This document shows positions 27,257 through 38,314 of a stretch of 64,000 nucleotides of DNA, one piece after another. This DNA is from Amycolatopsis orientalis DSM 40040 = KCTC 9412. Lineage in GTDB: Bacteria; Actinomycetota; Actinomycetes; Mycobacteriales; Pseudonocardiaceae. Below the pieces are notes generated by a model. It was not told the DNA's origin. It was given only the letters and a program-made list of their open reading frames with translations, and did not search any database. Where the stretch lies: positions 124,001 to 188,000 of the forward strand of contig NZ_ASJB01000069.1 of assembly GCF_000478275.1 (NCBI RefSeq), written 5' to 3'. The position numbers and the translations under genes were made by a program. The first letter of the stretch is position 1; each line of letters starts with the position of its first letter.

Positions 27257-28138
27257 TCAATCGCGCAAAGTCTGCTCAATCGTCACCTTTTCCGGTTCAG
27301 TACGCCCCAGCTTGAGCACACCGAGCAGACGCCGCACCTCGACAGCGACCGCGGCCCGCCCGGCACCGAGGTACTTGCGCGGATCGACCCGCTCCGGATG
27401 CGCCCGCCAGTCGCCCGCGACGGCCGCGGTGAACACCTTGTTGAGCTGGGTGGCGATATTGATCTTCGTCATCCCGGCCCGCACCGCCTCGGCCAGGCCG
27501 TCGTCGGGCACCCCCGAGGAACCGTGCAGCACCAGCGGCACGGGCACGTGCCCCCGGAGCCGCGAGATCAGCTCGAAGTCCAGCGCGGCGTCACGGGTGA
27601 GCATGGCGTGCGAACTGCCCACCGCCACCGCCAGCGCGTCCACCCCGGTGGAGGCGACGAACTCCGCCGCCTCGTCCGGATCGGTACGCGCGCCGGGCGC
27701 GTGGACGCCGTCCTTGCCGCCGACCTCGCCCAGTTCCGCCTCGACCCACACGCCGTGATCGTGGCAGTACGCGGCGACTTCACGGGTGGCGCGCACGTTG
27801 TCCGTGTAGTCCAGTTTGGACGCGTCGAACATGACCGACCCGAAGCCGAGCGCCACCGCCTCGCGGACGAGGTCGGCCGATTCGGCGTGGTCGAGATGCA
27901 CCGCGACCGGGGTGGTCGCGGCCCTGGCGGCGGCCAGCGCCGCGGTACCGACCGGCGCCAGCGAGCCGTGGTATTTCACGGCGTTCTGGCTCAGCTGCAC
28001 GATCACCGGCGCTTCCGCCGCGGCCGCGCCGTCGACGATCGCCGTGATGTGTTCGAGCTGGATCGCGTTGAACGCGCCACAGCCGTGCCGGGCCGCCGCG
28101 GCGGCTCCGACGATTTCCCCGGTTCCCACCAGAGGCAT
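27257..28138 (-). CDS. Class II ketose-bisphosphate aldolase (GatY/KbaY-like)
   Basis: 293 aa with AGGAG 7 nt before the ATG. It is a zinc-dependent TIM-barrel aldolase: HLDHAES (catalytic Asp and Zn His), VGSSHAM and VPLVLHGSSGVPDDG (Zn His), and GMTKINIATQLNKVF for phosphate binding. Its length (family about 285 aa) and motifs fit tagatose/fructose-bisphosphate aldolases. In this operon it would split tagatose-1,6-bisphosphate made by the PfkB kinase into DHAP and glyceraldehyde-3-phosphate. It lies 10 bp after the kinase gene. Confidence 0.88.
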   Translation of the reverse strand: MPLVGTGEIVGAAAAARHGCGAFNAIQLEHITAIVDGAAAAEAPVIVQLSQNAVKYHGSLAPVGTAALAAARAATTPVAVHLDHAESADLVREAVALGFGSVMFDASKLDYTDNVRATREVAAYCHDHGVWVEAELGEVGGKDGVHAPGARTDPDEAAEFVASTGVDALAVAVGSSHAMLTRDAALDFELISRLRGHVPVPLVLHGSSGVPDDGLAEAVRAGMTKINIATQLNKVFTAAVAGDWRAHPERVDPRKYLGAGRAAVAVEVRRLLGVLKLGRTEPEKVTIEQTLRD

Positions 28139-28148
28139 GAGGGTTCTC

Positions 28149-29039
28149 CTAATCCGGGTGGGCGCGCACGGCGACCAGCCCCTGTTCGGCTTGGTAGTGC
28201 GCGAGGTCGACGTCGCCGGCGAGCGGGCCGAGCACGGCCGCCCCGGACAGTGCGACGGCCCGGCGCAGGATGTCCGGCCACGAGTCGGCGCGGCTCAGTC
28301 CCAGCGCCAGCGCCGCGACGACGGCGTCACCGGCGCCGGTGGTGTTGCCAGTGAGCACAGTGGACGGTGCCGCGTGCCAGGTGCCGGATCCGGTCACCGC
28401 CAGCAACCCCTCGGCACCCAGCGAAACGACGACGGCGCCCGCTCCGGCCTTGCGCAGTTCGACCGCGGCGGCCACCGGATCCCGCAGGCCGGTGACCTCG
28501 CGCAGTTCGTCGGCGTTCGGTTTGACCACGGACGGGCGCCCGGCCAGCCCGGCGAGCAGCGCGTCACCGGAAGTGTCCAGAATGGACCTTGAGGTGCCGA
28601 GCAGTGCGGCGTAGCTCCCGGCTCCCGGCGGCAGGCTCCCCGAGCAGACCAGGACGTCCGCGTTCCGGGCCCGGACGGCCGACGCAAGCGCTTGCCATTC
28701 CTCGTCCGCGAGCCACGGTCCCGGCTCGTTGAGCAAGGTGACCGAGCCGTCCGCCGCGAGGACGGTGGTGGTGCGCCGCGTTTCGCCGCCGATCGGGACG
28801 ACATCCGCGGCGACCCCCACCGCCGTGAGGTCGTCCACGACGGCGGTCCCCGTCGCACCACCCGCCGTGAGGATCGCGCGGACGTCGGCGCCGAGCGCGT
28901 GCAACACGCGGGCGACGTTGACCCCCTTGCCGCCCGCCCGGGACCGCACGTCGCTCACCCGGTGGACGTCACCGGCCCGCAGACCGTCCACTGTGTACGT
29001 GACGTCCAGCGCGGCGTTCGGCGTGACGGTGACGATCAC
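28149..29039 (-). CDS. PfkB-family 1-phosphofructokinase/tagatose-6-phosphate kinase
   Basis: 296 aa from GTG. Signature motifs are RAGGKGVNVARVLHALG (PfkB motif 1) and GNTTGAGDAVVAAL (motif 2, anion hole with catalytic Asp). The start MIVTVTPNAALDVTY is characteristic of the 1-PFK/LacC branch. The adjacent SIS isomerase and class II aldolase favour tagatose-6-phosphate kinase activity; fructose-1-phosphate cannot be excluded. It lies 7 bp after the SIS gene. Confidence 0.88.
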   Translation of the reverse strand: MIVTVTPNAALDVTYTVDGLRAGDVHRVSDVRSRAGGKGVNVARVLHALGADVRAILTAGGATGTAVVDDLTAVGVAADVVPIGGETRRTTTVLAADGSVTLLNEPGPWLADEEWQALASAVRARNADVLVCSGSLPPGAGSYAALLGTSRSILDTSGDALLAGLAGRPSVVKPNADELREVTGLRDPVAAAVELRKAGAGAVVVSLGAEGLLAVTGSGTWHAAPSTVLTGNTTGAGDAVVAALALGLSRADSWPDILRRAVALSGAAVLGPLAGDVDLAHYQAEQGLVAVRAHPD

Positions 29040-29046
29040 GGCTGCC

Positions 29047-29928
29047 TCAGGTCAGGACGACGGAACGGGTGAGGCTGCGGGGGTTGTCCGGGTCGAGCCC
29101 CTTGCGGGCGGCGATCGCCCCGGCCACCCGCTGCGCGCGGACCAGGTCGGCGAGCGGGTCCAGGCCGCTCTCGACGAACAGGCCGCCCGCGCGGGCGACG
29201 TCGTCGGCCAGCCCATCCGGCGCCTGGCCGAACATCCAGGTGACGCGGCCGGGTTCGCTGATGCTGATCGGGCCGTGCCGGTAGTCCCACGCCGGGTACG
29301 ACTCCGTCCACAGCAGGCAGGCCTCGCGGAACTTGAGCGCGGCCTCGTTCGCGATGCCCACGGACCAGCCGGTGCCGAGGAAGCTGAACTGGTCCGCGCC
29401 GACGAGTTCGTCGGGCAGGGGCTCGGCGAGCACACGTTCGGCCTGGTCGGCGACCGCGCCCAGATCCTCGCCGAGGTGCGCGCGCAGCATCGCCAGCGCC
29501 GTGGTGGCGAAGCGGGTCTGCACGACCGAGCGCTCGTCCACGACGGACAGGTCGACGATGGTGTCCGCGGCGCCCTCGATCTCGCCGGGGACGCCGGTGA
29601 TCGCGATGGTCGGCGTCTTGCCCCGCAGTTTCGCCAGCAGGGCGTGGACCTCGGTCGTCGTACCCGACCGGGTCAGCGCCACGACGTGGTCGTAGCCGCG
29701 GCCGACCGGGAACTCGGACGCGGCGAAAGCGTCGGTTTCCCCGACTCCGGCGGACTCGCGGAGGACGGCGTACGCCTGGCCGATGAACCACGAGGTGCCG
29801 CAGCCGACGATCGCGACCCGCGCGCCCGGCGGCGGCAGCAGATCACCGTTGGCCGAGGCCAGCGCCCCCGCGTTCCGCCAGCAGCCGGGCTGGCTCGCGA
29901 TCTCCGCCGCCATGAAGGTCCCGCTCAT
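29047..29928 (-). CDS. SIS-domain sugar-phosphate isomerase/deaminase (AgaS-like)
   Basis: 293 aa, first gene of the operon, with GGGGAG close to the ATG. Two SIS domains occur: the first with IVGCGTSWFIGQAY and ALTRSGTTTEV (phosphosugar-binding Ser/Thr), the second with FLGTGWSVGIANEAALKFRE. The last is the GlmS/AgaS helix with Glu for isomerisation. There is no glutaminase domain, so it would act as a deaminase-isomerase on an amino-sugar phosphate. AgaS converts galactosamine-6-phosphate to tagatose-6-phosphate, which fits the kinase and aldolase that follow. Confidence 0.82.
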   Translation of the reverse strand: MSGTFMAAEIASQPGCWRNAGALASANGDLLPPPGARVAIVGCGTSWFIGQAYAVLRESAGVGETDAFAASEFPVGRGYDHVVALTRSGTTTEVHALLAKLRGKTPTIAITGVPGEIEGAADTIVDLSVVDERSVVQTRFATTALAMLRAHLGEDLGAVADQAERVLAEPLPDELVGADQFSFLGTGWSVGIANEAALKFREACLLWTESYPAWDYRHGPISISEPGRVTWMFGQAPDGLADDVARAGGLFVESGLDPLADLVRAQRVAGAIAARKGLDPDNPRSLTRSVVLT

Positions 29929-29973
29929 GAACTCCCCATCCGTGCCAGTTGTGCGCAGTAGCCGTCACGTTAG

Positions 29974-30020
29974 GTGCAGTTTTGTGCAACGTCAATGCTC
30001 TGTTAGCGCAGTTTCACGCA
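29974..30020. promoter_or_regulatory. Promoter/operator region of the sugar operon
   Basis: Contains GTGCAGTTTTGTGCAAC (29974-29990) and GCGCAGTTTCACGCA (30006-30020), 46-92 bp upstream of the SIS start. The second matches the motif upstream of the GH31 gene and inside 27221-27247. This is the most likely main DeoR binding site. Confidence 0.45.
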
Positions 30021-30097
30021 TTTGCTTCGCGCACATGTGCAGGATGCGCTGGTCGGCCGCCATGGACCAGAGCCGTGACCGGCGTCACTCCGAAAGC

Positions 30098-30124
30098 TGT
30101 CACAACCTTCCCGGCTGCCCCGTC
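30098..30124 (+). promoter_or_regulatory. ECF41-type sigma factor promoter
   Basis: TGTCACA, a 16-bp spacer, then CGTC. This is the -35/-10 pattern known for ECF41 (SigJ-like) sigma factors. It lies 32 bp upstream of the carboxymuconolactone decarboxylase start, and that protein type is a classic ECF41-associated target. Confidence 0.65.
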
Positions 30125-30156
30125 ATATGTGCAGCAACCGACGGAGAGGAAAGATC

Positions 30157-30630
30157 ATGGAACCCCGCGTGAACCTGTTCGAGAACGAAGTCGTCCTCAA
30201 GTACGTCAAGCGTCTCGGCGCCGCGAACCGTCCGATCGAGGAGTCCTCGCTGCCGCACGCGACCCAGGAACTGGTGAAGCTGCGCGCCAGCCAGATCAAC
30301 GGCTGCGGCTTCTGCACCGACATGCACAGCAAGGACGCCGCGCACGCCGGCGAGACGTCGGTGCGGCTCAACCTGGTCGCCGCCTGGCGGGAGGCGAACG
30401 TGTTCACCGAGGCCGAGCGCGCGGCCTTGGCGCTCACCGAAGAGGGCACCCGTATCGCCGACGCGCACGAGGGCGTCAGCGACGAGACCTGGGCCCAGGT
30501 GCGCAAGCACTACGACGACGAGCAGATCGGCGCGCTGATCTCGCTGGTCGCCACGATCAACGCGTACAACCGGCTCAACGTCATCGCCAGGACCCCGGCG
30601 GGCGACTACCAGCCCGGCATGTTCGCCTGA
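30157..30630 (+). CDS. Carboxymuconolactone decarboxylase (AhpD-like) family protein
   Basis: 157 aa from the ATG at 30157, with GGAGAGGAAAG upstream. The AhpD-fold core has LVKLRASQINGCGFCTDMHS, with the CxxC redox pair (about residues 48-51) and the following His of the proton relay. It is probably an alkylhydroperoxidase-like oxidoreductase rather than a true decarboxylase. It sits behind an ECF41-type promoter, although no ECF sigma gene is in the window. The MoaF-like gene begins 99 bp after its stop. Confidence 0.9.
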   Translation: MEPRVNLFENEVVLKYVKRLGAANRPIEESSLPHATQELVKLRASQINGCGFCTDMHSKDAAHAGETSVRLNLVAAWREANVFTEAERAALALTEEGTRIADAHEGVSDETWAQVRKHYDDEQIGALISLVATINAYNRLNVIARTPAGDYQPGMFA

Positions 30631-30729
30631 TCCTCGCGTTCACCGACAACAAGATCGCTTCACCGGACAATGATCGAGGCGCGCCGGGCTGCTAAACCTG
30701 CGGATACCAGCGATCCGGAGGTTCAGCCC

Positions 30730-31179
30730 GTGCGACTCGACGTCCGCTTCTTCCCCGTGACCGGGACCCATCCGCTCAGCACCGACCTCGTCGGACTCCG
30801 CGCGAACTTCCACTACGGCTCGGGGAACGTGCTGGAGCAGCACTACGCGGACAGGACGACGATGATCTGGACCGGCGTGTCCGGCGACTTCGCCGGTGTC
30901 CGGCAGAAGGAGGCGACCTTACGCGTCTTCGAAACCGGCCCGGCGCAGTATTTCGTCACCTGGTACGAAACCGGGACCGTCGCGACGGCGGCGCACGGCG
31001 AGATCTTCGACGGCGGCTATCCCATCGCGGTGATGGCCGACTTCGGCCGCTCGATCGCGACGGCTGCGTATACGAATCCACGCGAAGACGGCGGGCAATA
31101 CTTTCTGGTGGACCAGGCGACGATCGAGATCCTGGACAAACCGCACGGGTGGCCGTCCTTTCCCGGGCCACGATCGTGA
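30730..31179 (+). CDS. MoaF-related (lipocalin-like) small protein
   Basis: 149 aa from the GTG at 30730, chosen because GGAGG lies 8 nt upstream; an ATG at 30670 is in frame but has no such site. The sequence alternates strands (ANFHYGSGNVLEQHYADRTT; AQYFVTWYETG) as expected for the small calycin barrel shared by MoaF-like and phenolic-acid-decarboxylase-like proteins. No catalytic role can be assigned. Confidence 0.6.
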   Translation: MRLDVRFFPVTGTHPLSTDLVGLRANFHYGSGNVLEQHYADRTTMIWTGVSGDFAGVRQKEATLRVFETGPAQYFVTWYETGTVATAAHGEIFDGGYPIAVMADFGRSIATAAYTNPREDGGQYFLVDQATIEILDKPHGWPSFPGPRS

Positions 31180-31238
31180 CCGCGACAAAGTTCCCCGCCG
31201 AAAGTTAACCCGGAGCACTCGCCGGGTATCAGACGGAT

Positions 31239-32537
31239 ATGAGTCGATCAACGGTCGAGCATCCGTCACGATCGAAGAGCCGGCATCTGACGGTGCCGCA
31301 GGGCGTCGCGCTGTACGTCGGCGCCGTCCTCGGCACCGGGTTGCTGGTCCTGCCGTCACTGGCCGCCAAAGCGGCGGGCCCGGCGTCCCTCCTCGCGTTC
31401 CTGGTCCTGGTGCTGGTCTCCGCGCCGGTCGCGGCGACCTTCGGCGCACTGGCCGGACGACATCCGGACGCCGGCGGCCCCGCGACCTTCGCGTTGCGGG
31501 CGTTCGGGCCGAAGACCTCGGCGGTGACCGGCTGGTGGTTCTATTTCGGCACGCTGGCGGGAATGCCCGCGGCCAGCGCTTTCGGGGCCACGTATGTCAC
31601 CGAACTGGTCGGCGGCGGCCGGACGATGACGATGGTCTTGGCGGCCGTGCTGATCCTGATCGCCATCGGCGTGAATCTGTTCGGGGTGCAACTGTCCGGC
31701 CGGGTCCAATTGGTGCTCACCGGCTTCCTGGCCCTTCTCCTGGTCGGTGCCGTAGTGCTCGCGGCGCCGAAAGCGGACACCGCCAATCTCCAGCCTTTCG
31801 CGCCGCACGGATTCGCCGGGGTCGCCACCGCGATCAGCCTGCTGGTGTGGTCCTTCACCGGCTGGGAAACCGTCACTCATCTCGCTCCCGATTTCCGGAA
31901 ACCGAAGCGGGACATGCCGCTCGCGACGGGGATCTCCATTCTCATCATCGGCGTGCTCTATCTCGCCGTCGGCGGGATGACGATCCTCGTGCTCGGACCG
32001 CGGGCCGGGGAGACCCAGGCACCGCTGGCCGCGATGCTCGGGGAAGGGCTCGGGACCTCCGTCCGCGCGGTCGCCGCGGTGATCGCGGTCGTGGTCACCC
32101 TCGGGGTGCTCAACGTCTTCGTGGCGAGCATGGCGAAACTCGGCGCCGCGATGGGCCGTGACGGCGCGCTGCCGAAGTGGCTGGCCAAGGGCAGCCAGGC
32201 CGGTGACGTGCCCAGGCGCAGCCTGCTGGTGGTGACCGTGGGAACCGCGATCAGCTTCCTCGTCGCGATCGTCACCGGTTTCGAACTGGAACAGGCGCTG
32301 CGCGCGGAGAACGCCTGCCTGCTCGGGATCTATCTGGTGGCGATGGCCGCCGGGGTCCGGCTCCTGCCGTCGGGCGGGAAGCAACGGTGGCTCGCCGTGC
32401 TCGCGACGGTCCTGATGTTCGGGGTCCTCGTCCTGGCGGGCTGGTACCTGCTGTTCGCCGCGGCGCTGGCGCTGGGGGCGTTGATGTACCTGAAGTTCTC
32501 GAAGCGCGCCGGTGCGTCGGTACCTGAGGAGCGTTAG
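31239..32537 (+). CDS. APC-family amino acid/amine permease
   Basis: 432 aa with about 12 membrane helices and a polar N-tail. The first-helix motif is ALYVGAVLGTGLLVLPSLAA, an unwound GTG site for substrate binding; the helix-6 region reads WSFTGWETVTHLAPDF. It resembles YjeH/cationic-type exporters or importers of the APC superfamily; direction and substrate are uncertain. Two inverted repeats follow, before the convergent biosynthetic cluster. Confidence 0.85.
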   Translation: MSRSTVEHPSRSKSRHLTVPQGVALYVGAVLGTGLLVLPSLAAKAAGPASLLAFLVLVLVSAPVAATFGALAGRHPDAGGPATFALRAFGPKTSAVTGWWFYFGTLAGMPAASAFGATYVTELVGGGRTMTMVLAAVLILIAIGVNLFGVQLSGRVQLVLTGFLALLLVGAVVLAAPKADTANLQPFAPHGFAGVATAISLLVWSFTGWETVTHLAPDFRKPKRDMPLATGISILIIGVLYLAVGGMTILVLGPRAGETQAPLAAMLGEGLGTSVRAVAAVIAVVVTLGVLNVFVASMAKLGAAMGRDGALPKWLAKGSQAGDVPRRSLLVVTVGTAISFLVAIVTGFELEQALRAENACLLGIYLVAMAAGVRLLPSGGKQRWLAVLATVLMFGVLVLAGWYLLFAAALALGALMYLKFSKRAGASVPEER

Positions 32538-32589
32538 CCGCTGGTGCTCCGCTCGCTGCCGTGAAGGACTCCTTCGCTCGCGAGCCTGT

Positions 32590-32642
32590 GTCTCCAATGT
32601 GGCATTGGAGACGCTCAGTGTCCCCAATGCCACATTGGGGAC
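32590..32642. repeat. Variable-arm palindrome with core GACGCTCAGTGTC
   Basis: 23-nt arms (GTCTCCAATGTGGCATTGG... and its near complement, two compensable mismatches). Each arm is also nearly self-palindromic (CCAATGTGGCATTGG). It is related by its core to the palindromes at 19777, 19906 and 40703. It lies 53 bp after the permease stop. Confidence 0.8.
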
Positions 32643-32700
32643 ACTGGCCGACACGCGATGTGCTCAACAGCGCCCAGGCGCACCAGTGCTCGCAGCGTTT

Positions 32701-32758
32701 GCGCGTGAAGGCCCCCTTCTTCCCTCGGCTGAGCCGAGGGAAGGGGGCCTTCACGCGC
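32701..32758. terminator. Long GC-rich hairpin between convergent operons
   Basis: 28-bp stem with a 2-nt bulge, arms beginning GCGCGTGAAGGCCCCCTTC, almost no loop. It has the same arm type as 5614-5658. The position between the APC permease gene and the end of the minus-strand biosynthetic operon fits a bidirectional terminator. Confidence 0.85.
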
Positions 32759-32769
32759 TGGGCGAGCCC

Positions 32770-33066
32770 TCAGGCGGCGACGGATTTCGCCAGGTCGAAG
32801 TACTCCTCAAGCGGCATGGCCACCATGCTCTCGGTGCGCATCGAGCCCGACTGGGCGATGAGCGACATCGCGCCGAACGCGGCGCGCGGGTCGTCGGCCA
32901 GCTCCAGGATGATCAGGTAGTCGTACTTCCCGAGCAGGTTCCACGCGGTGACGATGCGGACGCCCTGTTCCTCCAGACGTCCGGTCAGCTCGGTGAACCT
33001 GGCCAGTTCCTCCGCTTCGGTCTTGCAGGCTTCATCGGTCGCGTTGGCGAGGACGACGGTGTGCAC
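32770..33066 (-). CDS. GYD domain protein, last gene of biosynthetic cluster
   Basis: 98 aa. It is a ferredoxin-like small alpha/beta protein with the GYD motif GKYDYLIILELADDP in the middle, GRLEEQGVRIVTAWNLLG before it and MRTESMVAMPLEEYFDL at the end. GYD proteins have no firm function. Its position 12 bp after the thioesterase gene, at the end of a tightly coupled operon, suggests a binding or regulatory role in the pathway. Confidence 0.8.
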   Translation of the reverse strand: MHTVVLANATDEACKTEAEELARFTELTGRLEEQGVRIVTAWNLLGKYDYLIILELADDPRAAFGAMSLIAQSGSMRTESMVAMPLEEYFDLAKSVAA

Positions 33067-33078
33067 GCTGTACTCCTT

Positions 33079-33740
33079 TCAGGCGGCGAGGTCCTTGCGG
33101 ATCGCGCGGTGCAGGAAGGTCACCGACGTCCGCAGCGGGAAGTGGTCGCCGGGTACTTCGCGAGCGGTGACGCCCGCGGTGGTGAACTCGCCCCAGCGGT
33201 TCAGGCCCTCCTTGTCGACATGGCCGTCGGACAGACCGCGGAACGCCGATACGGGGCAAGGAATCGGGGGCCCGTCTTGGTATTCGTAGGTCTCCGCAAG
33301 CGTGTAGTCGGCACGCAGTCCGGGCAGGAACTCCTCGCGCAGCTCGGCGTCGGCGTGGATCTCCGGCGGCAGCCCACCGAGCCGCGCGACCTCCCGCAGG
33401 AACTCGCGATCCGGGAGTGAGCGCAGGTCGCGGCCACGCGATGCTTCGACCGGCGGCACGGCGCTGCCGCAGACGAACAGGCGGCGGGGTGAGCCGGACA
33501 GCGCGCGCACGGCTTCGAACGCGATGACTGCGCCCAGGCTGTGCCCGAAGAAGGCGAAGTCCCCTTCGGTCTCACACTGCTCGACGACCGACTCCGCCGC
33601 GTCCTGCAGACTCAACGGCTCGTCGGCGGACGGCCGCGGATGCTGGAGGGGCACCACCTCGATCTCCGGCGCGAGGGCCTTGATCCAGGTGCGGTAACCG
33701 GCCGGGGTGCCGCCGGCGTGCGGAAGACAGTAGAGCTTGG

Positions 33741-33744
<4 letters not shown>
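33079..33744 (-). CDS. Type II thioesterase
   Basis: 221 aa. Alpha/beta hydrolase of the RifR/GrsT type: LYCLPHAGGTPAGYRTW at the N-terminus, nucleophile elbow FFGHSLGAVIAFE (Ser about residue 69), acid in FRGLSDGHVD and His in VPGDHFPLR. Such enzymes unload wrongly primed carrier domains or release products. Its ATG overlaps the stop of the NRPS gene (33741-33744). As the NRPS has no thioesterase domain of its own, this enzyme may also be the product-release enzyme. Confidence 0.92.
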
Positions 33745-36328
<2,584 letters not shown>

Positions 36329-36329
<1 letters not shown>

Positions 36330-37510
36330 CACGCCACCTCCAGCGCTTCGTCGAAGAGCGCGGCCGACACGGTGGCCAGCATCATCTCCGAGGTTCCGCC
36401 CGCGACCGTGAGGCCGGGCGCCTCGCTCAGGGCGGTGGTGAGTTCGACGTCGTCCGTCGGCAGGCCGTCCACCCGGTCTGCGGCGGCCGGACGGCGGGCG
36501 ACGACCTGTTCGTGCCCGGTGAAAGCCTCCCTGACCGACCACACGAGTGCGGCGACCCGGCTGGTGAGTTCGCTGGTCCACCATTTCGCCGCGGCGGCGG
36601 CCGCGGCGGCGTCCTCGCCACGGGACAGCAGATCGACGGCGTGCCAGGTCAGCAGCCGTGCGGCGGGCAGGTCGGCCCGCAAGGCTCGCACGTCGGAGAC
36701 GGCACGCGCGGGCAGTTCGAACCGCGTCAGCAGATCGAGCCACCGCTGGGCGTGCCCGTAGAAGTAGACACCGGTCCGCTCGACCGCCAGTACCTCGTTC
36801 ACCAGCTGCCAGGCCTCGCCCTCGGCACCGACGAGGGCGTCCGCAGGCAGCCGGACGTCGTCGAAGACGATGTGGTCGAACGCCTCCGGGTTGAACCCCG
36901 GGATCTCGCCGATCCGCACGCCGTCGACGTGCAGCGGCACCAGGAAGAGGCTGAGCCCGGCGTATTTGCTCTTGCCCTCGCCGGTGCGGGCCAGGCAGAT
37001 GCCGTACTCCGCCTTGTTCGCGCCGACGTTCCAGATCTTCTCGCCGGACAGGCGCCAGCCGTCGCCTTCGCGTTCGGCGTGCGTGGCGAGGCCACCCAGA
37101 TCCGAGCCGGCGTCCGGTTCGCTGTAGAGGACGACGAAAAGCCGCTCCGCGGCGGCCATCGCCGGGAGGAACCGGGCCTTCTGCTCGTCGGTGCCCGCTT
37201 CGAGCAGCGTCGATCCGGCGTTGTCCACGGTGTTGACGCGCGCGCTGTCCGGCACCCCCGCCAGCGCCATCTCCTCGGCCACGATCGCGGACTCCACAAT
37301 GGACAATCCGAGTCCGCCGTACTCGGTCGGCCAGTCCGGCGCGAGCCAGCCGCGCTCCCCCAGCCTGCGGTAGGTCAGATCCGGATGCCGCCAGGGCCGG
37401 GCCCGACGGGCACGGACGAGATCTTCGCGGCATTGCACGCGCAAGAGCTCGCGGACCTCCTGCCGGAACCGCTCCTGCTCGGGAGTGAAAGTGAAGGGTG
37501 GAGTGAACAT
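36329..37510 (-). CDS. Acyl-CoA dehydrogenase (probably acting on a carrier-bound substrate)
   Basis: 393 aa, the full family length with all three domains: N-terminal helices, beta-barrel with LFVVLYSEPDAGSDLGGL and IWNVGANKAEYGICLAR, and C-terminal helices ending PGLTVAGGTSEMMLATVS. The GTSEMM segment matches the FAD-contacting GGTSE motif. The gene directly precedes the fusion NRPS and overlaps it by one base. It may desaturate an aminoacyl group on the carrier domain, as in pyrrole-carboxylate pathways, and may form a heteromer with the shortened domain of the fusion protein. Both points are inference. Confidence 0.85.
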
Positions 37511-37519
37511 CGAGTCTCC

Positions 37520-38314
37520 TCAAGTACGTACGCGCATCGGTTGGGACCGCGCGGCGGCCATCCCGGAGAACCAGCGGCCGAACGCCGCCGTCCCGCCGTC
37601 GCGGAGGACGGTGAGCGCGTGGCTGCCGACGATGAACCCGTCGGCGCCTTGCCGGGCGACAGCGGCGACATCGCCGGGATCGCGGATGCCGAAAGCGGTG
37701 TAGACGGGCAGATCCGGGCGAACCCCGCGGATGTCGTCGATCCGGCGGCCGAGTCCACTGTCGACGGTGCCCGCCCGTCCGGTCTCCGAACTGAGCGCGA
37801 GGTACACGAACCCGTCGCCGCTTCCGAGCGTGTCCCGCTCCTCGTCGGTGACGGGGCCCGCGGTCACGCGCAGCGGCGGCACCAGGGCGATACCGTGCCG
37901 GCGCGCCCGTACCGCGTATTCGGGGAACGGCCGGGCATCGTGCTCGCAGAGCATCCCCGCGCACCCCGCCAGGATCTCGTCACCGGCACGCCACTCGTCC
38001 ACGGACGGCCAGGCCGACCGGTAGACGATGCCGACCCGCACCGGTGCTTCGGCGAGCCATTCACGGAGGCGGGGTGAGCGTGGGTCCAGATTGTCCGGCC
38101 CGGCCTTCGCCAGCGCCTCGGCGACGACGCCGCCGGTACTGGCGGAGAAGTCCGCGTCGAGCAGGATCGGGAATTCGACGAAGTCCGCTCCTCCGGCGAC
38201 GGCGGCGCGGACGGCGGCGAGACTGGTTTCCCAGTCGGGGAAACCCGGGATGAGATAGATCCCGAAGCCGAGCCTCCCGGGAACGGCGGCCTGTTCGCGA
38301 AGCGGCGCGGTCAT
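37520..38314 (-). CDS. TrpA-like (tryptophan synthase alpha/indole-3-glycerol-phosphate lyase-like) TIM-barrel protein
   Basis: 264 aa from the ATG at 38314; the frame is open further upstream but overlaps the toroid gene. The TrpA pattern is visible: FGIYLIPGFPDWETSLAAVR, ADFVEFPILLDADF (position of the catalytic Glu and Asp, although PFSDP is replaced by PILLDAD), YRSAWPSVDEWRAG, and the phosphate loops VYTAFGIRDPGDVA and GADGFIVGSHAL. No trpB is adjacent, so it is not a routine trp operon member. It may supply free indole or use a related substrate. The divergent active-site loop makes the exact reaction uncertain. Confidence 0.72.
   Translation of the reverse strand: MTAPLREQAAVPGRLGFGIYLIPGFPDWETSLAAVRAAVAGGADFVEFPILLDADFSASTGGVVAEALAKAGPDNLDPRSPRLREWLAEAPVRVGIVYRSAWPSVDEWRAGDEILAGCAGMLCEHDARPFPEYAVRARRHGIALVPPLRVTAGPVTDEERDTLGSGDGFVYLALSSETGRAGTVDSGLGRRIDDIRGVRPDLPVYTAFGIRDPGDVAAVARQGADGFIVGSHALTVLRDGGTAAFGRWFSGMAAARSQPMRVRT

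Noticed and set aside
36330..37964. Extension of the fusion NRPS frame upstream to 37964
   Set aside because: The frame stays open across the acyl-CoA dehydrogenase gene, but only the part from the ATG at 36329 has family-like sequence, and the TGATG junction marks the true start.
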